DNA from: Clostridium sp. CAG:524
GTDB lineage: Bacteria; Bacillota_I; Bacilli_A; RF39; UBA660
Assembly: GCA_000434555.1 (NCBI GenBank)
Contig: FR880112.1
Location: 1-64,000, forward strand
Direction: 5' to 3'
Length of the DNA stretch: 64,000 bases
Shown here piece after piece: positions 8,393 through 16,443 of this stretch. The notes under the pieces are model-generated. The model ran no database searches. It was not told the DNA's origin and was given only the letters and a program-made list of their open reading frames with translations. Position numbers and translations under genes: made by a program. Numbering within the stretch: the stretch's first letter is position 1; every line of letters starts with the position of its first letter.

Positions 8393-8636
8393 ACTTTTTA
8401 TATTGATTATATTTTTCAATTATTGTTCTATATAGATCTGGATTGAAATTTAATTTATAATTTGAAATATAACTCATGAAATTAGTTTCTAATATCTCTT
8501 CATAGTCATTCTTAATAGCATTATATATCATATCTATTTCTTCATTTGATGCTGGTATACATTCTTTACTTAAATAATTTATTATATCTTGTTTAGTTAG
8601 TTTTGATATATAATTCTTAAGTAGTTCTTTTTTCAA
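8382..8636 (-). CDS. Small YqfT/DUF2624-like protein
   Basis: 84 residues, helical, no Cys, no signal. 'SKLTKQDIINYLSKECIPASNEEIDMI' (about 11-37) resembles the pattern of B. subtilis YqfT, a neighbour of nfo there; the similarity is weak and from memory. The start is TTG at 8636 with a consensus AGGAGG seven nt upstream and a hairpin (TACTAAT/ATTAGTA) just before it. The 3' end overlaps that of nfo by 11 nt tail to tail. Confidence 0.5.
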   Translation of the reverse strand: MKKELLKNYISKLTKQDIINYLSKECIPASNEEIDMIYNAIKNDYEEILETNFMSYISNYKLNFNPDLYRTIIEKYNQYKKFIE

Positions 8637-8677
8637 ATAAAAACCTCCTACTAATAGTTTATTAGTAAGAGATTTAT

Positions 8678-9907
8678 TTATTCATTTAAATGTGATATTG
8701 CATTAATAAGTGATATTTTTCCATATTCATATGTAAGTGCTCCTTGTTCATATATTACGAATGGTTCTCTTAATGGTCCATCACATGATATTTCTATTGA
8801 ACTTCCTTGTATAAATGAAGAAGAAGCCATTATTATTTCATCAGTATAACCTGGCATAGGGGATGGAATAGGGTTAATATTTGCATCTATTGCTCCACTA
8901 TGTTGGATACCTTCAGCATACTTTATCATTTGTTCTCTATTATTAAAATATATAAGTTCTACTATATCAACTCTATGTTCATTATATCTTGGGCTTACTT
9001 TAAACCCTAGAGCTTCTAGTACTTTACTCGTTAGAATAGCTGTCTTTAAAGCAGAAGATACTACTGAAGGTGACAAATATAGTCCTTGTAAGAACTCACG
9101 ATTAGCACTTCCACTAGGTCCTACTTCTTTTCCTTCTCCTACCACATTTAATCTTTCAGCACATAATTCTATAAGTTCTTTTTTACCAGCAATATAGCCA
9201 CCATTACGAGCAATACCGCCACCTAAATTCTTTATTAAACTTCCAGCAATTAAGTCTGCTTTAGGATTTATTGTTTCTACAAATTCACAGTAGCAATTGT
9301 CTACAAATATTATTATATTTTTATTTATATTTTTAATGAATTCTATTACTTTATTAACTTTATTTACATCTAATGAATCTCTAAGAGAGTAGCCTCTACT
9401 TCTTTGAATATGTATCATTTTAATATTGTTATTTTCTATTTTCTCTTTAATTTTATCATAATCAAAATCATTGTCTTTTAAATCTATTTCTTTATAATTA
9501 ATATTGTAACTCATAAGTGAACTATTATTAGGCTTAATACCAATTACTTCATGTAATGTATCATATGGAGTACCTGTTATTGTTAAAAGCGTATCATTTG
9601 GTCTTAAAATAGCAAATAAAGCAGTACTTATCGCATGACTTCCAGATATTATTTGTGTTCTTACAAGAGCATCTTCAGTATCAAGAATATATGCAAAAAT
9701 ACTTTCTATCTTATCTCTACCAATATCATTATAACCATATCCAGTAGTTCCATTTAAATCACTTTCACTTATATTATACTTATGAAAAGCATCTAATACT
9801 TTTTTACTATTGTTAAATGTATTATTATCTATTTCACTAAAAATATCTATTAATTCTTTTTCTTCATTATTAACTAGTTCTATATATTTTTGATTAAGTT
9901 TTAACAT
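8678..9907 (-). CDS. PLP-dependent YnbB / methionine gamma-lyase family (aluminium-resistance-like) protein
   Basis: Fold-type I PLP enzyme of 409 residues. 'NGTTGYGYNDIGRDKIESIFA' (about 53-73), 'QIISGSHAISTALFA', the PLP lysine region 'DLIAGSLIKNLGGGIARNGGYIAG' and 'PSGSANREFLQGLYLSPS' are the hallmarks of the YnbB family (Pfam Met_gamma_lyase). Substrate is unproven in the family. Its ATG overlaps the stop of the upstream dehydrogenase gene (ATGTTAA). Confidence 0.88.
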   Translation of the reverse strand: MLKLNQKYIELVNNEEKELIDIFSEIDNNTFNNSKKVLDAFHKYNISESDLNGTTGYGYNDIGRDKIESIFAYILDTEDALVRTQIISGSHAISTALFAILRPNDTLLTITGTPYDTLHEVIGIKPNNSSLMSYNINYKEIDLKDNDFDYDKIKEKIENNNIKMIHIQRSRGYSLRDSLDVNKVNKVIEFIKNINKNIIIFVDNCYCEFVETINPKADLIAGSLIKNLGGGIARNGGYIAGKKELIELCAERLNVVGEGKEVGPSGSANREFLQGLYLSPSVVSSALKTAILTSKVLEALGFKVSPRYNEHRVDIVELIYFNNREQMIKYAEGIQHSGAIDANINPIPSPMPGYTDEIIMASSSFIQGSSIEISCDGPLREPFVIYEQGALTYEYGKISLINAISHLNE

Positions 9908-10635
9908 TTTTTACCACCATCTATTCTTATAACTGAATCATTTATATAACTTGCATCCTCACTAGATATAAAATATATAAGATTAGCAATTTCATTTGGT
10001 TCAGCAAATCTCTTAAGTAATATTTTATCTTCTTCTTGCTTTCTAAATTCCATGTCCATATCTTTATTCATAGGAGTATTTATCCATCCAGGACATATTG
10101 TATTAACTCTTATTTTAGGACTTAAATAGTTTGCTAGATTATGACTTAAATTAATTATTCCAGCTTTAGAACTATCATAATCAAGACTATATTCATAATA
10201 AGTATCTATTCCATTAGTTGAACTTATATTTATAATACTACTATTATCACTCATTATAGTAGACATTATTTTAGATACAAGAAATGTTCCAACTAAATTA
10301 ACTTCTAATATTTTCATATAGTTTTCCTTTGTTTTATCACTAAATGTTGTATCTATCGCTATACTAGCATTATTTACTAAAACATCTAATTTATTAAATT
10401 TATTTATTATTTCTTGTCTTAAATTTTCAATATCTTCTTCTTTTGATATATCACACTTTATTACTAAAGATTCAGTATTATATTTATCTTTTATTTCTTT
10501 TTGTAATTTTATTGCTTCATCTTTATGACTATTGTAAGTAATAATAGTATTATATCCCATACTCGCATATTTTCTTATTATTGATGCTCCAAGTCCTATA
10601 CTAGAACCTGTTACTAAAACACACTTTTTATTCAT
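9901..10635 (-). CDS. Short-chain dehydrogenase/reductase (FabG/YmfI-like)
   Basis: 244-residue classical SDR: nucleotide-binding TGSSIGLG near the N-terminus, NNAS, the catalytic Ser in INISST, YDSSK (Tyr-x-x-x-Lys) and the C-terminal 'FISSEDASYINDSVIRIDGG'. Start ATG 10635 has GGAGGAAAT upstream. Transcribed divergently from rpmG-efp and co-transcribed with ynbB. In Bacillus the SDR YmfI modifies EF-P, so adjacency to efp is suggestive only; a FabG-type ketoreductase is the default reading. Confidence 0.85.
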   Translation of the reverse strand: MNKKCVLVTGSSIGLGASIIRKYASMGYNTIITYNSHKDEAIKLQKEIKDKYNTESLVIKCDISKEEDIENLRQEIINKFNKLDVLVNNASIAIDTTFSDKTKENYMKILEVNLVGTFLVSKIMSTIMSDNSSIINISSTNGIDTYYEYSLDYDSSKAGIINLSHNLANYLSPKIRVNTICPGWINTPMNKDMDMEFRKQEEDKILLKRFAEPNEIANLIYFISSEDASYINDSVIRIDGGKKC

Positions 10636-10658
10636 ATTTCCTCCGCTTTTTCGTATGT

Positions 10659-10687
10659 ATTTTATCATGTTTAATGATTTTTCTCAA
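10659..10687 (-). promoter_or_regulatory. Promoter of the SDR-ynbB operon
   Basis: Minus strand -35 TTGAGA (10687-10682), 17-nt spacer, -10 TAAAAT (10664-10659), 24 nt upstream of the SDR start. Confidence 0.65.
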
Positions 10688-10704
10688 TAAAAACATAAAA
10701 TCTC

Positions 10705-10733
10705 TTGTCATTATTTGTTTTATTTGTTATAAT
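10705..10733 (+). promoter_or_regulatory. Promoter of rpmG-efp
   Basis: -35 TTGTCA (10705-10710), 17-nt spacer, -10 TATAAT (10728-10733). Confidence 0.75.
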
Positions 10734-10762
10734 CTCTATGTAAAAAAAGGAGGAAACCTATA

Positions 10763-10930
10763 ATGGCAAAGAAAGAAAATAGAGAAGGTATTGCATTACA
10801 ATGTACTGTATGTAAAGAAATTAATTATTTAACAAGTAAGAATAAAAAGAATACTGAAGGAAAAATGGAAATTAAGAAATTCTGTTCTAGATGCAATAAA
10901 ACAACTGCTCACAAAGAAAAGAAAGCGTAG
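10763..10930 (+). CDS. rpmG: 50S ribosomal protein L33 (zinc-binding form)
   Basis: 55 residues starting [20 protein letters not shown] and ending [11 protein letters not shown]. Two CxxC pairs (CTVC and CSRC) make this the zinc-binding type. A strong AGGAGG precedes ATG 10763. It is followed 11 nt later by efp. Confidence 0.93.
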   Translation: MAKKENREGIALQCTVCKEINYLTSKNKKNTEGKMEIKKFCSRCNKTTAHKEKKA

Positions 10931-10941
10931 GTATTTAATAT

Positions 10942-11499
10942 ATGTTTAATGTTAATGATATTAAAAATGGTATGACTATTAAATATGAAGGAGTTATCTA
11001 CCAAGTAGTTGAATTCCAACATGTTAAACCAGGAAAGGGTAGTGCTTTTGTTAAAACTAAACTTAAGAATTTAAGAGCTGGTACTACTCAAGAAATTACA
11101 TTTAATGCTGGTATTAAGATGGAAAAAGCTGATGTACGTAAGAATCAACTTTCATATTTATATAATGCTGGTGATAAGTATGTATTTATGGATAATAATA
11201 CTTATGATCAAATTGAACTTGACGCAAAACTTATTGGTGATGATGCTAAATTCTTAAAAGAAGGAATTAATGTTGAATCAATGAGTATTGAAGGAGAAAT
11301 TATTGGAATTAGTTTACCTGAAAAAGTTTCTTATAAAGTAATTAGTGCTCCTGATGCAGTTAAAGGAAATACTACAAGTGGTGCACAAAAAGATATTACT
11401 ATTGAAACTGGATATACTTTAAAAGCCCCATTATTTATTAGTGAAGGTGAAGAAGTAGTTATCACAACAAGAGATGGTAAATATTTTAGTAGAGCTTAA
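10942..11499 (+). CDS. efp: Elongation factor P
   Basis: 185 residues, normal length. Rescues ribosomes stalled at polyproline. N-terminal KOW-like domain includes the loop FQHVKPGKGSAFVKTKLKN; the Lys in PGKGSA is the position modified in other bacteria. The C-terminal OB domains end with TGYTLKAPLFISEGEEVVI. It lies in one transcript with rpmG and ends at a clear terminator. Confidence 0.96.
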   Translation: MFNVNDIKNGMTIKYEGVIYQVVEFQHVKPGKGSAFVKTKLKNLRAGTTQEITFNAGIKMEKADVRKNQLSYLYNAGDKYVFMDNNTYDQIELDAKLIGDDAKFLKEGINVESMSIEGEIIGISLPEKVSYKVISAPDAVKGNTTSGAQKDITIETGYTLKAPLFISEGEEVVITTRDGKYFSRA

Positions 11500-11500
11500 G

Positions 11501-11522
11501 ACTAACGAAATGTTAGTTTTTT
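11501..11522 (+). terminator. Terminator of rpmG-efp
   Basis: ACTAAC / GTTAGT stem with a 5-nt loop and TTTTT. Confidence 0.85.
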
Positions 11523-11600
11523 ATTTGGCTTTTCAGTTTTAGTACATTAATTAGTAAAATAAATTAAGCAGTAAAAACATTGTAATTAGTACAAAATACT

Positions 11601-11629
11601 TTCAAAGATTAGTATAAATATGTTAAAAT
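11601..11629 (+). promoter_or_regulatory. Probable promoter of the DUF3800 gene
   Basis: Extended -10 TGTTAAAAT (11621-11629) with weak -35 TTCAAA 17 nt upstream of TAAAAT. The -10 neighbourhood (ATATGTTAAAATAA) recurs before the RhuM-Fic gene. Confidence 0.45.
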
Positions 11630-11671
11630 AACTAAGTAGAAAGAAAAATAAAAATTAATTTAGGGGGATTT

Positions 11672-12466
11672 GTGAAAGAAAATTATATAGCTTACTTTGA
11701 TGAAACCGGTGATGACGGTAACAATACAAATTCATCAGACATATTTTTATTAACGAGTATTTATATGTCAATAAACAGTTGGCAAAAGAATTACGATATC
11801 ATGTTGGAATTAAGAAAAAAGTTAAAACAAAAATATAATTTTTTTCTTAAAGAAGAAATGCATACAAAACATTTTCTATGTGATAAGGATCCTTATAGGA
11901 AGCATAATTGGTCCATTAATGATAAACAAGAAATATTAAAAGAATATACATTGGCTATTAGTAAACTAGATATTTCAATAATTAATGTGATGATTGATAA
12001 AAGGAAAATTAAGAGAAACGATTATAAAGTTTTGGAAAATGCATTAACCTACAATATTCAACGAATTGAAAATGATAGTGCAGGAAAATGGAATTATTTA
12101 ATTATAACTGACAAAGGAAGATTATCGCCAATGAGAAAAACTGCAAGAAGGATTAGGGCATATAATCCAATTCATTCAAAATATTCTCAACAAATAAAAA
12201 ATCAACCAATACATAGTTTAATTGAAGATATTTTAGAAAAAGATTCGACTGAATCTCATTTTATACAAGTTTGTGATTTTATATCATATTTCACACATTT
12301 GTATCAAAAATGCTGTGTAGAAAAAAATGAGTTGCCTAATAGGATTGCAAATTGTATAGATAAAAAATTCATTGGTAGTGTAATGAAAACACTAAAAGTA
12401 AATGGCAAAATTAACTTAAATGCTAATAAAGATAGTGCTTATGGTATTGTAAAATATCCAAAATAA
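11672..12466 (+). CDS. DUF3800 family protein
   Basis: 264 residues. The N-terminus AYFDETGDDGN carries the D-E-[ST]-G-D pattern of DUF3800, a predicted RNase H-like fold of unknown activity common in accessory regions and phages. Further family-like blocks are 'LNALTYNIQRIEN' style helices and 'VCDFISYFTHLYQKC' near residue 205. GTG start at 11672 follows AGGGGG. The gene stands alone, without operon partners, between conserved housekeeping genes, as expected of an insertion. Structured RNAs are known next to DUF3800 genes in other bacteria, and one may lie at its 3' end here. Confidence 0.8.
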   Translation: MKENYIAYFDETGDDGNNTNSSDIFLLTSIYMSINSWQKNYDIMLELRKKLKQKYNFFLKEEMHTKHFLCDKDPYRKHNWSINDKQEILKEYTLAISKLDISIINVMIDKRKIKRNDYKVLENALTYNIQRIENDSAGKWNYLIITDKGRLSPMRKTARRIRAYNPIHSKYSQQIKNQPIHSLIEDILEKDSTESHFIQVCDFISYFTHLYQKCCVEKNELPNRIANCIDKKFIGSVMKTLKVNGKINLNANKDSAYGIVKYPK

Positions 12467-12504
12467 AAACACTACCCTACATGCATTCGCATTTCAAGTA
12501 GTTC
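12461..12504 (-). ncRNA. Candidate DUF3800-associated small RNA, antisense-facing
   Basis: On the minus strand a consensus promoter (-35 TTGACA 12538-12533, 16-nt spacer, -10 TATAAT 12516-12511) is followed by about 44 nt that fold into an outer stem ACUAC/GUAGU (12502-12498 with 12475-12471), a symmetric 5-nt internal loop, an inner stem AUGC/GCAU with loop GAAU, then UUUUU. The transcript would end just inside or at the 3' end of the DUF3800 gene. DUF3800-linked RNA motifs are described; which one this might be I cannot tell. Confidence 0.6.
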
Positions 12505-12510
12505 ACTTAT

Positions 12511-12538
12511 ATTATAGCAAATTATTTATATCTGTCAA
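12511..12538 (-). promoter_or_regulatory. Promoter of the DUF3800-adjacent small RNA
   Basis: Minus strand TTGACA, 16-nt spacer, TATAAT. No coding sequence follows it. Confidence 0.65.
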
Positions 12539-12570
12539 TGAAATTCAAACTATAAAAATTTAAAATGTAA

Positions 12571-12599
12571 TTGACAATATATTAAAAATAATATATACT
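12571..12599 (+). promoter_or_regulatory. Promoter of the T-box-dut-tyrS transcript
   Basis: TTGACA (12571-12576), 17-nt spacer, TATACT (12594-12599). Confidence 0.75.
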
Positions 12600-12605
12600 T
12601 TTGTT

Positions 12606-12808
12606 ATTAAATGTTGATGAAATTATTAGTATTTATAGAAATAATCTATAGAGAATTAGTGGTTGGTGTAAACTAATGAATTTTTATAAAGAAGTTACTG
12701 ATTTTTGAATTTAATGGTGATGCTTTATAGTCATAAGAGAAATAGTTTAACTATAAAATAAGGTGGTACCACGGCAATAGTCGTCCTTTGATACCATCTT
12801 TTATTTTG
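12606..12808 (+). promoter_or_regulatory. T-box riboswitch (probably tRNA-Tyr)
   Basis: Leader RNA with a stem I region (AGAGAATTAGTGGTTGGTG near 12650) and the conserved T-box bulge AGGTGGTACCACGG (12763-12776). GGTGGTA can pair with TACCATC (12792-12798), which is followed by TTTTATTTT: the terminator; the antiterminator would use the T-box instead. UAC triplets in the stem I area fit a tyrosine specifier, and tyrS lies downstream. Uncharged tRNA-Tyr is expected to switch on dut-tyrS. Confidence 0.85.
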
Positions 12809-12817
12809 GAGGTAAAA

Positions 12818-13303
12818 ATGAGAAAATTTGAGAAGATTAGTTTTGAACAATTTAAGAAAGATATTAGTGATGATAAAGAACTATATGAAAGTTATTTATT
12901 ACCAAAAAGAAGTACTAAGAATAGTGCTGGATACGATATAGCTAGTTTAGAAGAATATACTTTAAAACCAGGAGAAGCTCATATATTTGTTACTGGACTT
13001 AAAGTAAGTATGAATAGTGATGAAGTTTTATATTTATATGGAAGAAGTTCTTTTGGATATAAATATAATATTACACTTGCTAATAGTGTTGGTGTTATTG
13101 ATAGTGATTTTTATAATAATGTTGATAATGAAGGACATTTTAAAGTTAAACTTATTAATCATGGTGATACAGAAGTAAAAATTAATATAGGGGACAGAAT
13201 TGCTCAAGGAATATTTATGAAGTATTTAACTGTTGATGATGAAGAAGAAATAGAAAATGAAAGAACTGGTGGAATTGGTTCTACCAATAAGGAGGGAAAA
13301 TAA
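12818..13303 (+). CDS. dut: dUTPase (dUTP diphosphatase)
   Basis: 161-residue trimeric dUTPase that hydrolyses dUTP to dUMP and PPi. Motifs in order: SAGYDIAS (1), GRSSFGYKYNI (2), GVIDSDFYNN (3), GDRIAQGIF (4) and ERTGGIGSTN (5). ATG 12818 follows GGAGG. It shares the T-box leader and overlaps tyrS by one base, an unusual partner for a tRNA-synthetase switch. Confidence 0.92.
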   Translation: MRKFEKISFEQFKKDISDDKELYESYLLPKRSTKNSAGYDIASLEEYTLKPGEAHIFVTGLKVSMNSDEVLYLYGRSSFGYKYNITLANSVGVIDSDFYNNVDNEGHFKVKLINHGDTEVKINIGDRIAQGIFMKYLTVDDEEEIENERTGGIGSTNKEGK

Positions 13304-14505
13304 TGACATTTTTTGAAGAATTAAAATGGAGAGGACTTGTTAAAGATATAAGTAGTCCAGATTTAGAAGAAAAACTAAATAATGAGAGTTTAACATTTTA
13401 CTGGGGAACAGATCCTACAGCTGATTCATTACATTTAGGACACTATAGTTCACTTGTAACAGCAAAAAGATTAATGCTACATGGACATAAACCTATACTT
13501 TTAGTAGGCGGAGCTACAGGATTAATTGGAGATCCTAGACCTACTGCTGAAAGAGAAATTATATCTAAAGAAACAGTAGAAAAAAATATAGAAGGATTAA
13601 AAAGACAAGTTACAAGATTATTAGATAATAAAGCAGAAGTAGTAAATAATTATGATTGGACTAAAAATGTTACATTCTTAGATTTCTTAAGAGATATTGG
13701 AAAGTATATTAATGTTAACTATATGCTTAATAAAGATATAATAAGTAGAAGACTTGAAAGTGGTATTACATATGCAGAGTTTTCATATACATTACTTCAA
13801 GGATTTGATTTTCTACATCTATTTAAAAATAAAAATTGTACACTTCAAGCAGCTGGATCTGATCAATGGGGAAATATTACAACAGGTATAGAACTTATAA
13901 GAAAGATTGAAGGCGTTGAAGCATATGGATTTACAATGCCATTAATACTTGATAAAACAGGTAAAAAGTTTGGTAAAAGTGAAGGTAATGCTTTATGGCT
14001 TGATAAAGAAAAAACTAGTCCATATTTAATATACCAATACTTACTTAATTCAGATGATTCTAAAGTTATTGAATACTTAAAAGTATTTACATTCTTAAAT
14101 AAAGAAGAAATAGATGCTTTAGAAGAAAAAGTTAAAACAGAACCAGAAAAGAGAGAAGCACAAAAAACACTTGCATATGAAGTAGTTAAAGATTTACATG
14201 GAGTAGAAGAAGCAGAAAAAGCAAAGAAAACAAGCGAAGAAGTATTTACTAAAGGATATAGTAGTGAAGGAATGCCAAGCGAAACAATTGAATATAAGGA
14301 CAATATGAATCTTATGGATATACTTGTTATGACTAAAATAACTACATCAAAAAGTGAAGCAAGAAGACTTATCATTGGTAATGGAATAAGTGTTAATAAT
14401 GAAAAAGAATTAAACCCAGAAAGAATATTTACAAAAGAAGAAATTAATGATTTAATAATCAGTAAAGGTAAAAAGACACATATTAAAGTTAACTTAGTAA
14501 AATAG
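13303..14505 (+). CDS. tyrS: Tyrosyl-tRNA synthetase
   Basis: 400-residue class I synthetase. HIGH-type motif HLGHY near residue 45, tyrosine-binding 'YTLLQGFDFLHLF' and 'QAAGSDQWGNI', KMSKS-type KFGKSEG near 225, and a C-terminal S4 RNA-binding domain ('KSEARRLIIGNGISVNNEK'). Its ATG overlaps the dut stop (TAATG). Confidence 0.96.
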   Translation: MTFFEELKWRGLVKDISSPDLEEKLNNESLTFYWGTDPTADSLHLGHYSSLVTAKRLMLHGHKPILLVGGATGLIGDPRPTAEREIISKETVEKNIEGLKRQVTRLLDNKAEVVNNYDWTKNVTFLDFLRDIGKYINVNYMLNKDIISRRLESGITYAEFSYTLLQGFDFLHLFKNKNCTLQAAGSDQWGNITTGIELIRKIEGVEAYGFTMPLILDKTGKKFGKSEGNALWLDKEKTSPYLIYQYLLNSDDSKVIEYLKVFTFLNKEEIDALEEKVKTEPEKREAQKTLAYEVVKDLHGVEEAEKAKKTSEEVFTKGYSSEGMPSETIEYKDNMNLMDILVMTKITTSKSEARRLIIGNGISVNNEKELNPERIFTKEEINDLIISKGKKTHIKVNLVK

Positions 14506-14515
14506 TTAACTTTTT
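14485..14515 (+). terminator. Terminator of dut-tyrS
   Basis: AAAGTTAAC (14485-14493) pairs with GTTAACTTT (14505-14513), T-run follows; the stem includes the last tyrS codons. Confidence 0.75.
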
Positions 14516-14567
14516 CTTTAAAATAAATCTTATATGTTATATAATTTAATAGTAAGGACGTGATAAA

Positions 14568-15263
14568 ATGAATAAATTAAGTAAAGATAGAGAATGGTAT
14601 ATAAATTTATTAATATGTTTATGTGCGTTTTTAAGTCTTGAGATATTTCCATTTATAGTATCAAGTACACTTAAGAATGTTATTAAAAATGGCGTTATAC
14701 TTAATCTTATAAATAGTGCTCTTATGATTTCATTTTTGATATTCTTATTTTATAAAGATTTAAAAGTCGAATTTAAGACATTTAAAAAGAATTTATCATC
14801 TTCACTTAAAACAGGATTTAAATATTATGTAATGGGAATAGGGGGCATGATTATATCTTCTTTAATCATAACACAATTTACAGGCGGAACTTCAGCTAAT
14901 GAAAGTAGCGTACGTGAATTACTTCTTGCAAGTCCAGTGTTCATGCTTATTAATATTTCAATACTTGCACCTATAACAGAAGAATTAATATTTAGAAAAA
15001 GTATACAACCTCTTATTAAAAATAAATGGGTAAGAGCGATCATTTCTGGAATTTTATTTGGAGGTGCTCACTTACTCACTGGAGATGCTATTAGATTAGT
15101 TGACTTATTATTTTTACTTCCTTATGGTACACTTGGATTTGTATTTAGTCTTATGGATAATGATACTAAAACAACATTTACATCAATAAGTTTTCATGGA
15201 TTACATAATGCCGCTACTGGAATATTACTTTTACTTATATCTAGTTTAGGAGTTGCTATTTAA
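14568..15263 (+). CDS. CPBP-family intramembrane metalloprotease
   Basis: 231 residues, mostly membrane helices. The glutamate-type motif EELIFRK (about 142-148), FGGAHL and FHGLHN form the CPBP (Abi/CAAX-like) active site. AAGGACGTG precedes ATG 14568. It overlaps the next gene by one base. Roles in the family range from prenyl-protein processing to bacteriocin immunity; nothing here decides. Confidence 0.87.
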   Translation: MNKLSKDREWYINLLICLCAFLSLEIFPFIVSSTLKNVIKNGVILNLINSALMISFLIFLFYKDLKVEFKTFKKNLSSSLKTGFKYYVMGIGGMIISSLIITQFTGGTSANESSVRELLLASPVFMLINISILAPITEELIFRKSIQPLIKNKWVRAIISGILFGGAHLLTGDAIRLVDLLFLLPYGTLGFVFSLMDNDTKTTFTSISFHGLHNAATGILLLLISSLGVAI

Positions 15264-16156
15264 TGGAAAAGGGTAAAAAAGAAGAACAAGAAAAGGAAGA
15301 AAAAGTAGAAAAGAAGAGTCATTTCTTTATAAAGTTCTTAATGTTAATTATAGTTATTATATGTTCTCTATATTTCTATGCTAAATATGTTGGTGTTAAA
15401 GGATTAGTCGTAAAAGAATATAGAATTAATAGTGAAATTTTAAGTGAAAATTTTGATGGTATTAAAATAGTACATTTTAGTGATATACTTTATAATTCTA
15501 CATTTGATTTAAATGATTTTAAAGAATTAGTGAGTAATATAAATAAGTTAAAACCTGATATTATAGTATATACAGGAGACCTTATTTATAGTAAAAAAAT
15601 AAGTAATAGTGATAAAGAAAAGATTATTGAATATTTAAGTTCATTAAACGCAAGTATTGGTAAATATGCAATATATGGTGAAAATGATTATAATTATAGT
15701 GAGTATGAATATGTAATTACAAAAAGTGATTTTAAATTACTTAGTAATAGTTATGAAGAAATATATTATAAAACTAATGAGCCTATATTTATAGTAGGAC
15801 TTCCAAGTAGTGATAAAGAAGAAGTTAATTTAGACGAATCATTTAAGTTTTATAAAGAAGAAGATAGAAAATATATAATATGTTTAGTTCATGATGGTAA
15901 AACTATTAAGTATATAGATGATAGTACTTATGAAGTTGATTTAATACTTGGAGGACACTCTTTAAATGGCAGTATAGATGTACCATATTATGGAGCATTA
16001 TTTTTAGATGACTTATCTTATAAATATTATAGTGAACATTATGAAAAAGGTATTACTAATATTTATATTTCAAGTGGACTTGGTACTAGAAAATATCATT
16101 ATAGATTTAATAATAAACCTTCATTTAATTTATATCGTTTAAAAGCACAGAAGTAA
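15263..16156 (+). CDS. Membrane-anchored metallophosphoesterase-like protein with lost metal ligands
   Basis: 297 residues: charged cytoplasmic tail, one membrane helix (about 22-42) and an external calcineurin-like fold of the YaeI type. The fold markers are recognisable but several ligands are replaced: D-x-H is D-I-L (74-76), G-N-H-D is G-E-N-D (139-142), and G-H-x-H is G-H-S-L (about 235-238). TGDL and LVHDG remain. It is therefore probably a non-catalytic relative, or an enzyme with altered metal binding. Coupled to the CPBP gene by overlapping stop/start. Confidence 0.72.
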   Translation: MEKGKKEEQEKEEKVEKKSHFFIKFLMLIIVIICSLYFYAKYVGVKGLVVKEYRINSEILSENFDGIKIVHFSDILYNSTFDLNDFKELVSNINKLKPDIIVYTGDLIYSKKISNSDKEKIIEYLSSLNASIGKYAIYGENDYNYSEYEYVITKSDFKLLSNSYEEIYYKTNEPIFIVGLPSSDKEEVNLDESFKFYKEEDRKYIICLVHDGKTIKYIDDSTYEVDLILGGHSLNGSIDVPYYGALFLDDLSYKYYSEHYEKGITNIYISSGLGTRKYHYRFNNKPSFNLYRLKAQK

Positions 16157-16168
16157 CTGTGTTTTTTT
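16146..16168 (+). terminator. Terminator of the CPBP-metallophosphoesterase pair
   Basis: CACAG / CTGTG stem with a 6-nt loop and seven T. Confidence 0.75.
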
Positions 16169-16192
16169 CATAAGATATACTAGAGGTGAATT

Positions 16193-16357
16193 ATGTATAG
16201 TAATGTAAAATATTCAAAAGATAGATTTGGATTTGCTGCTCCATTCTTACTTGGCGCTTTAACTGGTGGTGTAGCAGTAGGTGCTTTTAATCCTTATAGA
16301 CCAAGACCAGTATATTATAGTAATCCTTATCAATATCAATATTATCCTTATTATTAA
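16193..16357 (+). CDS. Small Tyr/Pro-rich C-tail protein, uncharacterised
   Basis: 54 residues. A Gly/Ala-rich hydrophobic stretch (FGFAAPFLLGALTGGVAVGA, residues 12-31) is followed by NPYRPRPVYYSNPYQYQYYPYY, an aromatic tail reminiscent of small surface or coat peptides of Firmicutes. GAGGTG lies five nt before ATG 16193. I do not recognise a family. Confidence 0.7.
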   Translation: MYSNVKYSKDRFGFAAPFLLGALTGGVAVGAFNPYRPRPVYYSNPYQYQYYPYY

Positions 16358-16443
16358 TTTAAATTTTATTTAATGATTGAAATAGTTATCATTGATTTAA
16401 AGTTTATTTTGTAGTATAATATGCCTACTTTGTGGGGAATATT

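Noticed and set aside
13863..14375. 170-residue antisense frame in tyrS
   Set aside because: A shadow of tyrS codons; Ser/Leu-rich, no start signals.
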